NCBI RefSeq assembly: GCF_009677585.1
Contig: NZ_WKYV01000002.1
Span: 62,001-126,000 of the forward strand
Direction: 5' to 3'
Origin: Lactonifactor sp. BIOML-A5
GTDB lineage: Bacteria > Bacillota > Clostridia > Lachnospirales > Lachnospiraceae
Length of the DNA stretch: 64,000 bases
The position numbers and the translations under genes were made by a program. Below are positions 25,933-34,246 of this stretch, piece by piece. Below the pieces are notes generated by a model, which worked only from the letters and a program-made list of their open reading frames with translations, was not told where the DNA came from and searched no databases. The stretch's first letter is position 1; the number at the start of each line of letters is the position of its first letter.

Positions 25933-26469
25933 ATGCTTACAATACCTGCAGAGGAGGCGGATCACATCAACCGGGAAGAATATTTCGAACATCTGATAGA
26001 CAATTACCAGAATCTCATTTACTCCATATGTCTTCAATCCGCAGGAAATCCATTTGATGCCGAAGATTTGACTCAGGATGTGTTTCTAGCCGCCTACAAA
26101 AGCCTTTCATCCTTTGACGGTACTCATGAAAGGGCCTGGCTCAGTAAAATAGCGGTGCACAAATGTCTGGATTACCGGAAACAGGCTGCCAGACGCATGA
26201 TTCCGGCTGAAGACTCTTATTTCACCGGTATAGCAGACCCGGAGGGTTCTCCGGAAGCACAGTATCTTCTTGCAGAATCCAGCCATAAGGTACAGAAGCT
26301 GTGCGGTCAGCTGAAAAGTCCGTATCGGGAAATTGCCACAGAGCATTTCTGCCACGAGCTTTCACCTAAGGAAATTGCTGACAAAACCGGAAAGAACCTC
26401 AAGACTATTCAAACTCAGCTCTACCGTGCCAAAGGGATGCTGAAAAAACTCGTGGAAAGGAGCGGTTAG
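25933..26469 (+). CDS. ECF-type RNA polymerase sigma factor
   Basis: A 178-residue sigma-70 family protein with region 2 (residues about 20-85: NLIYSICLQ, DAEDLTQDVFLAAY, ERAWLSKIAVHKC) and region 4 (about 115-175: LKSPYREIATEHF, SPKEIADKTGKNLKTIQTQLYRAK). The next gene encodes a zinc-finger anti-sigma candidate starting immediately after the stop codon, the usual ECF/anti-sigma arrangement. Target promoters are unknown. Confidence 0.92.
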   Translation: MLTIPAEEADHINREEYFEHLIDNYQNLIYSICLQSAGNPFDAEDLTQDVFLAAYKSLSSFDGTHERAWLSKIAVHKCLDYRKQAARRMIPAEDSYFTGIADPEGSPEAQYLLAESSHKVQKLCGQLKSPYREIATEHFCHELSPKEIADKTGKNLKTIQTQLYRAKGMLKKLVERSG

Positions 26470-26934
26470 ATGCATATCAAGGAAAAGACCCTGCAGAATT
26501 TTCTAAACGGTACACTGAACGCCGATGAACTGATGCAGGTATTGGAACATCTGGATACCTGTGAATATTGCCGGGAAACTCTGGCCGCACTGGAGAAAAG
26601 TACCCCGATGGTTCAGGCTCCCGCCTATCTGAAAGAACAGATCAAGGACCGGGCACACCGCCCGGATATACAAGCTGCCGTCCAGATGAAAGAAACTACG
26701 AAGCAGCTTCAGCTGTTATACTACAGTCTGAAAACAGCCGCCGGCGTCATAGGTGCACTGCTGATTCTCCTGGCAGTGAGCCGATTCGATCTGATTCCTT
26801 CCGTTTCCCGGGAAGAGTCCCCAGGCATCACCTCACAGATGCCCGGACGAATTCAGGAAAAAGGCAGTCAGATGACCGACTGGCTGCAGGATATTACAAA
26901 TAAGATTATGAATGGAGGTAACTACAATGACTAA
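26470..26934 (+). CDS. Anti-sigma factor, zinc-finger type, membrane-anchored
   Basis: A 154-residue protein with an N-terminal anti-sigma zinc finger (His27, Cys31, Cys34 in HLDTCEYC), one membrane segment (about residues 88-104, GVIGALLILLAVSRF) and a short extracellular tail. It should hold the ECF factor inactive at the membrane until a signal arrives. Its start codon abuts the sigma stop codon and the ribosome site AGGAG lies inside the sigma gene. Confidence 0.85.
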   Translation: MHIKEKTLQNFLNGTLNADELMQVLEHLDTCEYCRETLAALEKSTPMVQAPAYLKEQIKDRAHRPDIQAAVQMKETTKQLQLLYYSLKTAAGVIGALLILLAVSRFDLIPSVSREESPGITSQMPGRIQEKGSQMTDWLQDITNKIMNGGNYND

Positions 26935-27463
26935 ACAAAAACGTGGCTTTTGGCTCTTTATCTTCTCTCTTATCCCCGGAGCAGGGGAATTATATATGGG
27001 CTTCCGCAGGCAGGGGATCAGTATTATGGGTGTCTTCTGGGGGATTATTGCACTGTCCTCAACACTGAATATAGGCATATTAATGCTTGCCATCCCCGTG
27101 CTGTGGTTTTACAGCTTCTTCAATGTCCATAACCTGGCATCCCTCTCCGAAGAAGAATTTTACTCCCTGGAGGATACTTATCTGTTCCATCTGGATGAGA
27201 TTCTGAGAGATAAGGAAGGCTTCCTCAGAAAATATCAGGGATTTGTCTCCCTTGTACTTATACTTATGGGGGCTTCCATGCTGTGGAACATTATGCGCTC
27301 CATCTTCTACAGCTTTATGCCTGCTTTCATCATCGATATCCTCAACGGCATCAGCAACTATCTGCCCAAGACAATTATTGCTGTCGGCCTGGTAGCCCTT
27401 GGGGTTTACCTGGTTATGGGTAAGAAAAAAGAGCTGGATATGGAGGATGATGATATCTTTTAG
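26927..27463 (+). CDS. Multi-pass membrane protein of the ECF sigma operon
   Basis: A 178-residue protein with two N-terminal membrane segments around a SLIPGAGELYMGF motif (similar to the turn of TM2-domain proteins), a cytoplasmic or extracellular acidic middle part, and two or three C-terminal segments ending in an acidic tail (ELDMEDDDIF). The ATG at 26927 is preferred, with GGAGG ten bases ahead; it overlaps the anti-sigma gene by eight bases. Being third in the operon it may take part in sensing. Function not recognised. Confidence 0.75.
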   Translation: MTKQKRGFWLFIFSLIPGAGELYMGFRRQGISIMGVFWGIIALSSTLNIGILMLAIPVLWFYSFFNVHNLASLSEEEFYSLEDTYLFHLDEILRDKEGFLRKYQGFVSLVLILMGASMLWNIMRSIFYSFMPAFIIDILNGISNYLPKTIIAVGLVALGVYLVMGKKKELDMEDDDIF

Positions 27464-27480
27464 AGGGATTCATCATAAAA

Positions 27481-27540
27481 AAGAAATAGCATTCCAATCT
27501 GAGGTCAGATCAATCCCAGATTGGAATGCTATTTCTTTTT
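27481..27540 (+). terminator. 21-bp intrinsic terminator of the sigma operon
   Basis: AAGAAATAGCATTCCAATCTG (27481-27501) pairs perfectly with 27517-27537 and runs into a T tract. Confidence 0.88.
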
Positions 27541-27651
27541 TCCCCATCCGCTGAGGTACAGAAGCTGATACCCTATCCCGCCGATATCATATCAGCAAAC
27601 ATAAAAAACACCGTCCCCGCAGCTCTACGTCTGCAAAAACAGTGCCTTAAG

Positions 27652-27724
27652 TGCGCGATCAGGGGTTCGAACCCTGGACACCCTGATTAAGAGTCAGGTG
27701 CTCTGCCAGCTGAGCTAATCGCGC
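27652..27724 (-). tRNA. tRNA-Lys (CTT anticodon)
   Basis: On the minus strand the 73-base sequence folds as a standard cloverleaf: acceptor GCGCGAT with ATCGCGC, D arm AGCTCAGCTGGCAGAGC, anticodon stem CCTGA/TCAGG around the loop CTCTTAA (anticodon CTT, lysine), variable loop GTGTC, and T arm CAGGG-TTCGAAC-CCCTG. The discriminator is A and CCA is not encoded. It stands alone, not in a tRNA cluster. Confidence 0.95.
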
Positions 27725-27860
27725 TTATTTGATTTATTTCTTTTACGCTGCTTCACCAGCGCAAAATTTATTATAATAGAAACTCCCGAAAAATGCAAGC
27801 ATATTTTTTACTTTTTTCATATTTTTTTTACAAACATGAAATTTAAACGAAATTCCCCCC

Positions 27861-27896
27861 GAAAAAGAGAGACGCAATGCTTTACAGCACTGCGTC
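27861..27896 (-). terminator. Terminator overlapping the end of the thioredoxin gene
   Basis: GACGCA-TGCT (from 27871) pairs with AGCA-TGCGTC (to 27896), and the minus strand continues with TCTCTCTTTTTC. The stop codon of the thioredoxin gene lies in the loop. Confidence 0.7.
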
Positions 27897-28199
27897 AAGT
27901 TTTTCTTCCAATTCCTTTTTGTCAATAGCGCCCATAGCCTTTCCGGCCACCTGGCCGTCCTTGAGAACCACAAAAGTAGGAATGGACATTACACCGTACT
28001 TCTGGGCCAGTGAGGGATTCTCATCCACATTCACCTTTCCGAATACAGCCTTTTCTTTGTATTCCTCAGAAAGCTCTTCTACTACGGGAGCCATCATCTT
28101 GCAGGGTCCGCACCAGTCTGCATAGAAATCAACCAGCGCAGCCTTGCCTTCTCCCATCACCTCTGCCTCAAAGTTCTCTTCATTTAACACTTTAACCAT
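27882..28199 (-). CDS. trxA: Thioredoxin
   Basis: A 105-residue thioredoxin with the active site WCGPCKMM (cysteines 30 and 33) and the cis-proline loop SIPTFVV. It reduces protein disulfides in the cytoplasm and would be recycled by thioredoxin reductase, whose gene is at 40791. Single gene with its own terminator. Confidence 0.96.
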   Translation of the reverse strand: MVKVLNEENFEAEVMGEGKAALVDFYADWCGPCKMMAPVVEELSEEYKEKAVFGKVNVDENPSLAQKYGVMSIPTFVVLKDGQVAGKAMGAIDKKELEEKLDAVL

Positions 28200-28241
28200 A
28201 GCTGCTCTCCTTTCTTTGTCTGGGATGTATATTCATCCAAT

Positions 28242-28385
28242 TTACTTTTCTTTTTTCTTTTCACCCAGCAGTTTCTGGACCTCTTCCAGAGATTTCATAA
28301 TGTCCGTCATCTTACTTCCAGCCTTCTTATTCTGATAGGCCCACTGGGTCAGTGAATTTTCTAAGCCTTTCTTTCTTTTTGCCAT
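28242..28385 (-). CDS. Small basic helical protein, unknown function
   Basis: A 47-residue Lys-rich protein (MAKRKKGLENSLTQWAYQNK at the start, ending LLGEKKKEK), predicted to be helical. The ATG at 28385 follows GAAGGAAAGCTCT, a good ribosome site. It lies between trmB and trxA on the same strand. No family is recognised; the clear ribosome site and position support it as a real small gene. Confidence 0.55.
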   Translation of the reverse strand: MAKRKKGLENSLTQWAYQNKKAGSKMTDIMKSLEEVQKLLGEKKKEK

Positions 28386-28470
28386 AGAGCTTTCCTTCTC
28401 CTGCTCCTGCCTTCTTACACTATAATATGAAAGCATTCCCTTAAATGTAAATTTTATTCTAAAATCACAT

Positions 28471-29124
28471 TCAGGGTCTGGCGATCAGCTTGTGAATAGG
28501 ATTTCCCATTCCCGAAAACTTTTCTTCATACTCCGTCATAATATTGCCCTCAGCCAGTTTCACGTCATGATGAAGATCATACGTACATGTCATCAGTTTC
28601 CATCCCGCCGCCTGAATCTCTTCCAAAGAAAATTCAAACAGAGGTCCGTTATCTGTCTTGAATTCTACAAGCCCATCGGGGCATAATATCTTAACATACC
28701 GGTCCAGAAACTGGCGGGATGTCAGTCTTCGTTTGGAGTGGCGTTCTTTCGGCCAGGGATCGGAAAAATTAAGGTAAATTTTAGCAACCTCATCCTTTGC
28801 AAATACCTCCGGAAGTTCCCTTGCGTCCATGCGCAGGAACCTGAGGTTTCCCGGAACACAGCCCTTTGCGGTCTTATCATCCATTTTCTGAATGGCCCGA
28901 AGCAGTACGCTGTCATACATCTCTATCCCCACAAAGTTCCAGTCGGGATAAAGCTCTGCCATATCCATGATAAAACGGCCTTTCCCCATTCCTACCTCAA
29001 GGGCGATAGGATTGCTGTTGCCGAACACTTTCATCCATCGGCCTTTGTACTCCTTTTCACCATGTACCACATACGGGCTGTTGGATATCTCATCTTTTGC
29101 AGCTGGAATATTTCTTAATCTCAT
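28471..29124 (-). CDS. trmB: tRNA (guanine-N7)-methyltransferase
   Basis: A 217-residue Rossmann-fold enzyme that methylates G46 of tRNA with SAM. SAM motif LEVGMGKGRFI, then NFVGIEMYDSVL, the PWPKERHSKRRL motif and FKTDNGPLFEFS are diagnostic of TrmB. SD TAGGAAG precedes the ATG. Confidence 0.96.
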   Translation of the reverse strand: MRLRNIPAAKDEISNSPYVVHGEKEYKGRWMKVFGNSNPIALEVGMGKGRFIMDMAELYPDWNFVGIEMYDSVLLRAIQKMDDKTAKGCVPGNLRFLRMDARELPEVFAKDEVAKIYLNFSDPWPKERHSKRRLTSRQFLDRYVKILCPDGLVEFKTDNGPLFEFSLEEIQAAGWKLMTCTYDLHHDVKLAEGNIMTEYEEKFSGMGNPIHKLIARP

Positions 29125-29496
29125 AGCTTCCTAAAAATATTTACGAAATCTTAACGCTCCCTGAGAGAGAATTAAAATATATCGTTTTGCCCTTTCTATG
29201 TTTTTTGCACAACCTTATAGTACAATATATCCTCTGTTTAGGGAAGCTGAAATGTATATTTTAGGCCAAATTTAAGCATTTTCCGCAATAAAACTGCTAA
29301 ATTGCAGGGATTGTCCTACAGGCCCCTCATAATTTATGTCTTACGTTAATACTTATGATAATTATAACCAAAATACATTAATTTTATATAAAGACTCTTC
29401 CCTTTTTTAAAAAAAGGTGTATGATATAGAAAAGAAGAAAACTGGCAGCCAATTGTAACTATATTGTCTAGCAGAAATGTAAGCAGGAGGAGAAAG
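29125..29496. other. AT-rich intergenic region upstream of the V-ATPase operon
   Basis: These 372 bases separate trmB (leftward) from the V-ATPase operon (rightward) and must contain both promoters. TACAAT at 29221-29226 and TATGAT at 29420-29425 are possible -10 elements, but neither has a convincing -35. No open reading frame with a ribosome site, tRNA or recognisable riboswitch was seen. Confidence 0.5.
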
Positions 29497-29808
29497 ATGG
29501 AAAACGTGATTAACAAATTATCCGAGATAGAATCTACTGCATCGAAGATCATGGAAGACGTTAACATCCAGAAGAAGGCCCTTGCGGCGGAGATGGAAGA
29601 AAAGCAAAAGGCCTATGATGCACAGATCGATTCCCAGACACAGAAAGAATTAGAAAACATCAGAAAGAAGCTGGAAGAGAAAAAGGAATCCGAACTTGCA
29701 GGGTTAAAGATGCGTACAGACAACCTGGTAAAAAAGCTGGATGAATTTTTCGAGGAAAACCATGAGGATATCTCCAAAGAATTATTCAATAAACTATTAA
29801 GGATGTGA
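29497..29808 (+). CDS. V-type ATPase subunit G/H-like (peripheral stalk coiled coil)
   Basis: A 103-residue protein that is almost entirely a charged coiled coil (EKQKAYDAQIDSQTQKELEN region), matching the small peripheral-stalk subunit (NtpF/AhaH/G) that pairs with subunit E. First gene of the V-ATPase operon. The ATG at 29497 follows AGGAGGAG; an upstream in-frame ATG lacks a site. Assignment rests on position and coiled-coil composition. Confidence 0.75.
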   Translation: MENVINKLSEIESTASKIMEDVNIQKKALAAEMEEKQKAYDAQIDSQTQKELENIRKKLEEKKESELAGLKMRTDNLVKKLDEFFEENHEDISKELFNKLLRM

Positions 29809-29812
29809 TATT

Positions 29813-30859
29813 ATGGGAAGCTTATTATCCTACAGTGGATTATCCACTAAGATTCGGGCTATGCAGCACCGTCTGATAGACATCCCCCAGTTCCAGGAGA
29901 TCTCACAGATGACCAGCGTTCCCCAGGTAGTAGCCTACCTTAAGAAGCAGCCGGGATTTGAAAAACTGTGGGCTGATCTTGACGAGAACACCCTTCACCG
30001 GGGAGAAATTGAACACCTGCTGACCCATACCATCTACCAGAACTTTACGAGGATTTATCATTTTTCTAATCCAAAGCAGAGAACCTTTCTGGCGCTTTAC
30101 TTTAAACGCTATGAGATCTCCATTATGAAAGATTGTCTTCGTAAAATTTTTGATCACAGGGAGGCAACGTTAGACCTGTCAATCTTTAAAGAATTCTTTG
30201 ACCGCCATTCACAGCTGAACATTTCCAAGCTCACTGCTTCCGGCACCATCGAAGAATTCATTAATAACTTAAAGGAAACGGAGTATTACGCCCCCTTAAG
30301 CCGTATACTCAACTCCCCAAAAGAACAGCCGCTGCTGTTCGACTACGGAATGGCGCTGGATCAGTACTATTTTGCACAGATCTGGAAGGTGAAGGATAAG
30401 CTGTTCAAGAACGTGGATTTAAAGGAAATGACACAGGCGTACGGCCGCAAATTCGACATGCTGAATCTCTCGTGGATCTACAGGTCCAAAAAATATTATC
30501 AAATGTCACATGCGGAAATCTATGCGCTGCTGATCCCGGTGCGGTTCAAACTTCATAAGGAAGAGATTACAGCCCTGGTAGAGGCAAATGATATGGACGA
30601 ATTCGGCAAGCTGCTGGCGCACACATACTACGGAAGGACCTTAGATGGTATGACACCTGAGAATCTGGAAAATGAGTACAATTATGTGCTCCGCTCCATT
30701 TTGGAAGTGGAAGCCCGCAGGAATCCCCATTCTGTGGCTATCATCTATTCATACCTGTATCACAAAGAACATGAGGTAGACCGGCTAACTACTGCTGTGG
30801 AATGTGTGAGGTATGGTGTTCCCCCTCAGGAAACCATGGAACACATAATGAAAAACTAA
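29813..30859 (+). CDS. ntpC: V-type ATPase subunit C
   Basis: A 348-residue soluble protein of the V-ATPase subunit C/d family, the funnel that couples the central rotor to the membrane proteolipid ring. Family features are the Arg-rich helix bundle and YLYHKEHEVDRLTTAVECVRYGV at the C-terminus. It starts four bases after the preceding stop. Here it lies before subunit I, whereas in Enterococcus hirae it follows E. Confidence 0.9.
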   Translation: MGSLLSYSGLSTKIRAMQHRLIDIPQFQEISQMTSVPQVVAYLKKQPGFEKLWADLDENTLHRGEIEHLLTHTIYQNFTRIYHFSNPKQRTFLALYFKRYEISIMKDCLRKIFDHREATLDLSIFKEFFDRHSQLNISKLTASGTIEEFINNLKETEYYAPLSRILNSPKEQPLLFDYGMALDQYYFAQIWKVKDKLFKNVDLKEMTQAYGRKFDMLNLSWIYRSKKYYQMSHAEIYALLIPVRFKLHKEEITALVEANDMDEFGKLLAHTYYGRTLDGMTPENLENEYNYVLRSILEVEARRNPHSVAIIYSYLYHKEHEVDRLTTAVECVRYGVPPQETMEHIMKN

Positions 30860-30880
30860 AAAACCCTGGAGGTAATGCAC

Positions 30881-32827
30881 GTGATTGTAAAAATGAAGTT
30901 TTTAAGTATTACCGGCCCTAAGGAAGACATTGACCGGGTGGTAAATAAATACCTGGCCAAATATGAAATCCATCTTGAGAATGCCCTGGCTCAGCTAACC
31001 CAGGTACAGCATCTCACTCCTTATATACAGATAAATCCCTACAGGGAAGTGCTGAATAAGGCGACTGGATTCACAGAGCTTTTAGGTAATACAGACGATA
31101 TTCCAATTGAAGACATCAGCGTTGAAGATGCCATTAAGCTGGTACAGGATATGGAAGAAAAACTAACCGGCCTGAACAGCAAAAGAGCTGGACTGGAAGA
31201 AAAACGGAGTGCTCTGGAGGCCTCTATGGAGAGAATTGAACCCTTCCAGGAACTGCCCTATGATATCTCTTCGGTGATTCATTTTAACTTTGTACAGTCC
31301 CGGTTTGGAAAAATCGGAAAAGAGTTCTATTCAAATTTTGAAAATTATGTATATGAAAACCTGGATGCAGTATTTTATCCCTGTCATTCAGATGATGAGT
31401 ACGTATGGGGCGTGTACTTTGCTCCCCGGACCACCATTGCCAAAGTAGATGCGGTATTCTCTTCCATGCACTTTGAAAAGGTATTTATCCCTGATCAATA
31501 TCAGGGTACTCCCTCTCAGGCTTACAATGCACTGGATGAGAAATATCAGGAGATAAAAAAAGAGATCCAGTCCTGCAAGATGGAAATTACCCAGGTTCTT
31601 CAAAAAGAAGCAATCCGCCTGATTTCCGCACAGGATCGCCTGGCTGCTCTCTCTACTAACTTTGACGTCCGCAAGGTAGCCGCCTGCACTGCCGCGGATC
31701 TGGATACCTTTTATATCCTGTGCGGGTGGATGGCTGAAAATGATGCGGAGGCGTTCCAGAAGGAAATTGAGAATGATATGAATCTCTTCTGTATTATTGA
31801 AGACGATCAGAACAATATCCACTGCCAGCCCCCTACAAAGCTTAAGAATCCAAAGCCGTTCCGTCCTTTCGAGATGTTTGTAAGGATGTACGGACTGCCG
31901 GCATACAATGAAATTGATCCGACTATATTTGTAGCTGTTACCTATGCCTTTATCTTCGGCGCCATGTTCGGGGATGCCGGCCAGGGCCTCTGCCTTGTAG
32001 CCGGAGGCTTTCTGCTTTACAAATTCAAAAAATTGAACCTGGCTGCCATTATAGGCACTGCCGGAATCTTCTCAACCTTTTTCGGATTTATGTTCGGAAG
32101 CGTCTTTGGTTTTGAAGATCTAATCCCTGCAGTCTGGCTACGCCCGGTGAAAAGCATGACCCAGCTTCCTCTTATCGGGAATCTGAATACCGTTTTCGTG
32201 GTAGCTATAGCCTTTGGTATGTTTCTGGTAGTGGTGACCATGATCTTCCATATTATAAACGGTATTAAGGCCAAAGATACAGAGAACATCTGGTTTGACA
32301 CCAACGCGGTGGCAGGTCTTGTGTTTTACGCCGCCATTATACTTACCATAGGGTTATTCCTGACAGGGAATAAGCTGCCGGGGGCCATTGTCCTGGTAAT
32401 AATGTTTGTTGTCCCTTTGTTGGTCATTGCAATGAAAGAGCCTTTAACCAAGCTGGTAGAAAAGAAAAGTAAGATTTTTCCGGAGGAAAAGGGTATGTTT
32501 ATCGCTCAGTCCTTCTTCGAGCTTTTTGAGGTTCTTCTCAGCTACTTCTCCAATACCCTTTCCTTTGTGCGTATCGGAGCATTTGCAGTAAGCCACGCCG
32601 CTATGATGGAAGTTGTCCTCATGCTGGCAGGTGCCGAAGCCGGCAGTCCTAACTGGATTGTTGTAGTAATAGGCAATATCATTGTCTGCGGTATGGAAGG
32701 TCTGATTGTTGGTATTCAGGTACTTCGTCTTGAATATTATGAATTATTCAGCCGTTTCTATAAGGGCACAGGCAAGGAATTCATCCCGTTTTTATATCGC
32801 AGCAAAAAAACAAAAGCTGCGAAATAA
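30881..32827 (+). CDS. ntpI: V-type ATPase subunit I (a subunit)
   Basis: About 649 residues: an N-terminal cytoplasmic arm with coiled coils (residues about 1-340) and a membrane part with seven or eight segments. It forms the ion half-channels and stator. The essential arginine region is seen in LSFVRIGAFAVSHAAMM. GTG at 30881 is eight bases from GGAGG and is preferred; an ATG two codons earlier is only two bases from it. Confidence 0.93.
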   Translation: MIVKMKFLSITGPKEDIDRVVNKYLAKYEIHLENALAQLTQVQHLTPYIQINPYREVLNKATGFTELLGNTDDIPIEDISVEDAIKLVQDMEEKLTGLNSKRAGLEEKRSALEASMERIEPFQELPYDISSVIHFNFVQSRFGKIGKEFYSNFENYVYENLDAVFYPCHSDDEYVWGVYFAPRTTIAKVDAVFSSMHFEKVFIPDQYQGTPSQAYNALDEKYQEIKKEIQSCKMEITQVLQKEAIRLISAQDRLAALSTNFDVRKVAACTAADLDTFYILCGWMAENDAEAFQKEIENDMNLFCIIEDDQNNIHCQPPTKLKNPKPFRPFEMFVRMYGLPAYNEIDPTIFVAVTYAFIFGAMFGDAGQGLCLVAGGFLLYKFKKLNLAAIIGTAGIFSTFFGFMFGSVFGFEDLIPAVWLRPVKSMTQLPLIGNLNTVFVVAIAFGMFLVVVTMIFHIINGIKAKDTENIWFDTNAVAGLVFYAAIILTIGLFLTGNKLPGAIVLVIMFVVPLLVIAMKEPLTKLVEKKSKIFPEEKGMFIAQSFFELFEVLLSYFSNTLSFVRIGAFAVSHAAMMEVVLMLAGAEAGSPNWIVVVIGNIIVCGMEGLIVGIQVLRLEYYELFSRFYKGTGKEFIPFLYRSKKTKAAK

Positions 32828-32861
32828 ATAAATATTAACTTTAAAAATAGGAGGTCACATT

Positions 32862-33296
32862 ATGACAACAGTAATTCAAATCTTATTAGTAACAGCATTA
32901 GTACTCAGCATCATCGTTCCATTCGGAGCATACCTGATCGGTGAAAAGAACAGAGGGCGTTATAAAACCTCTCTCGGCATCAATGTATTTTTCTTCTTCG
33001 GAACCCTGCTAATTGCCGTAGTGACCATGTTCACAGGAACCAGCCCGGCACTTGCTGCTGCCGGTGACTCCGGTGCAGGCCTCTCCACAGGTCTTGGTTA
33101 TATGGCTGCTGCTTTAGTTACCGGATTATCCTGTATCGGCGGCGGTATTGCAGTTGCTAGTGCTGCAAGTGCTGCTCTCGGTGCAATCAGCGAAGATCAG
33201 AGTGTACTTGGTAAATCACTTATCTTCGTAGGACTGGCAGAAGGTGTCTGCCTCTACGGTCTGATTATATCTTTCATGATCTTAGGAAGGCTGTAA
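32862..33296 (+). CDS. ntpK: V-type ATPase subunit K (proteolipid ring)
   Basis: A 144-residue proteolipid with four hydrophobic segments. The last two form the conserved hairpin (GLSCIGGGIAVASAASAALGAIS, then the ion-binding Glu127 in GLAEGVCLYGLI). The first pair is divergent and lacks the glycine repeat, so only one ion-binding carboxylate per subunit is expected, as in other V-type K subunits. No glutamine ligand typical of sodium-binding rings is obvious in the third segment, so the coupling ion is uncertain. Confidence 0.92.
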   Translation: MTTVIQILLVTALVLSIIVPFGAYLIGEKNRGRYKTSLGINVFFFFGTLLIAVVTMFTGTSPALAAAGDSGAGLSTGLGYMAAALVTGLSCIGGGIAVASAASAALGAISEDQSVLGKSLIFVGLAEGVCLYGLIISFMILGRL

Positions 33297-33303
33297 TTCA
33301 ATT

Positions 33304-33612
33304 ATGAAGATGTATCTTATCAGTGATAATGTAGATACTTACACCGGTATGCGACTAGCTGGAGTGGAAGGCACCGTAGTTCACGAAAAAGAAGAACTGC
33401 GGAAGGCTCTGGAGACGACCCTCGCCGATAAAGAAATCGGGATCATTCTTCTGACAGAAAGATTCGGAAGGGAATTTCCTGAAATTATCGATGATGTAAA
33501 GCTCAATCACAAGCTTCCACTTATCATTGAAATACCGGACCGTCACGGTACAGGCCGTGCTCCGGACTTTATCACATCATATGTCAATGAGGCAATAGGC
33601 CTGAAGTTATAA
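33304..33612 (+). CDS. V-type ATPase subunit F
   Basis: A 102-residue central-stalk subunit with the family's open alpha/beta fold: MYLISDNVDTYTGMRLAG at the start, GIILLTERF in the middle and PLIIEIPDRHG near the end. It lies between K and E in the operon and starts seven bases after K. Confidence 0.92.
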   Translation: MKMYLISDNVDTYTGMRLAGVEGTVVHEKEELRKALETTLADKEIGIILLTERFGREFPEIIDDVKLNHKLPLIIEIPDRHGTGRAPDFITSYVNEAIGLKL

Positions 33613-33658
33613 GTAAATCTATGAACGCTGTGCGTTCTCAGAAAAGAAGGTGAAAGAA

Positions 33659-34246
33659 TTGACAACGGACGAAAAATTACAACATTTCTATGATGTTTCC
33701 GTAGAAAGTGCCAAGGCCGAAGCCGCACAGGAAATTGAAAATTATAAAAAAGCTTTAATGAAGCTGTTAGAGGAACATAAACAGGACAAAATCCGCCAGT
33801 CCCAGATGGAGCTAAAGGCTGAAACAGATAATGCAAAACGGCAGATTAACAAAGCTCTCTCCGTAGAGCAGCTGAATATCAAACGCCGTCTGGCTAAAAA
33901 ACAGCTGGAACTGAGAGACTCCATAATCTCTGAGGTTAAAAACCGACTGGAAGAATTTATGAGTACTCCTGATTACCCCAGATACTTATGCAAGAAAATC
34001 AACGAGGCCCTGGAGTTTGCAGACGGGGATGAGATGACAATCTATATCTCCTCCAATGATGCTTCTCTGATGCCTACTCTGGTTGCCCAGACGAACCAGC
34101 AGGTTGAGATCTCCTCCGAGACTTTTTTCGGAGGTCTCAAGGCTGTGATCCCATCCAAAAATATCATCATTGACAATACCTTCTCTGCCCTGGTAGAGGC
34201 GGAAAAGGCGGAATTTACATTTGACGGAGGGCTTTCTTATGAATAA
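33659..34246 (+). CDS. ntpE: V-type ATPase subunit E
   Basis: About 195 residues. The N-terminal half is a long charged coiled coil and the C-terminal half a small alpha/beta domain (GLKAVIPSKNIIIDNTF), as in peripheral-stalk subunit E. The start is probably TTG at 33659, eight bases from AGAAGG; a GTG at 33650 in the same frame overlaps the ribosome site. Confidence 0.9.
   Translation: MTTDEKLQHFYDVSVESAKAEAAQEIENYKKALMKLLEEHKQDKIRQSQMELKAETDNAKRQINKALSVEQLNIKRRLAKKQLELRDSIISEVKNRLEEFMSTPDYPRYLCKKINEALEFADGDEMTIYISSNDASLMPTLVAQTNQQVEISSETFFGGLKAVIPSKNIIIDNTFSALVEAEKAEFTFDGGLSYE

Noticed and set aside
27743..27973. 76-codon minus-strand frame overlapping the thioredoxin gene
   Set aside because: It is out of frame within trxA and runs through its terminator.
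29125..29496. Riboswitch or small RNA before the V-ATPase operon
   Set aside because: No conserved riboswitch core or convincing terminator/antiterminator pair could be traced in the 372 bases.
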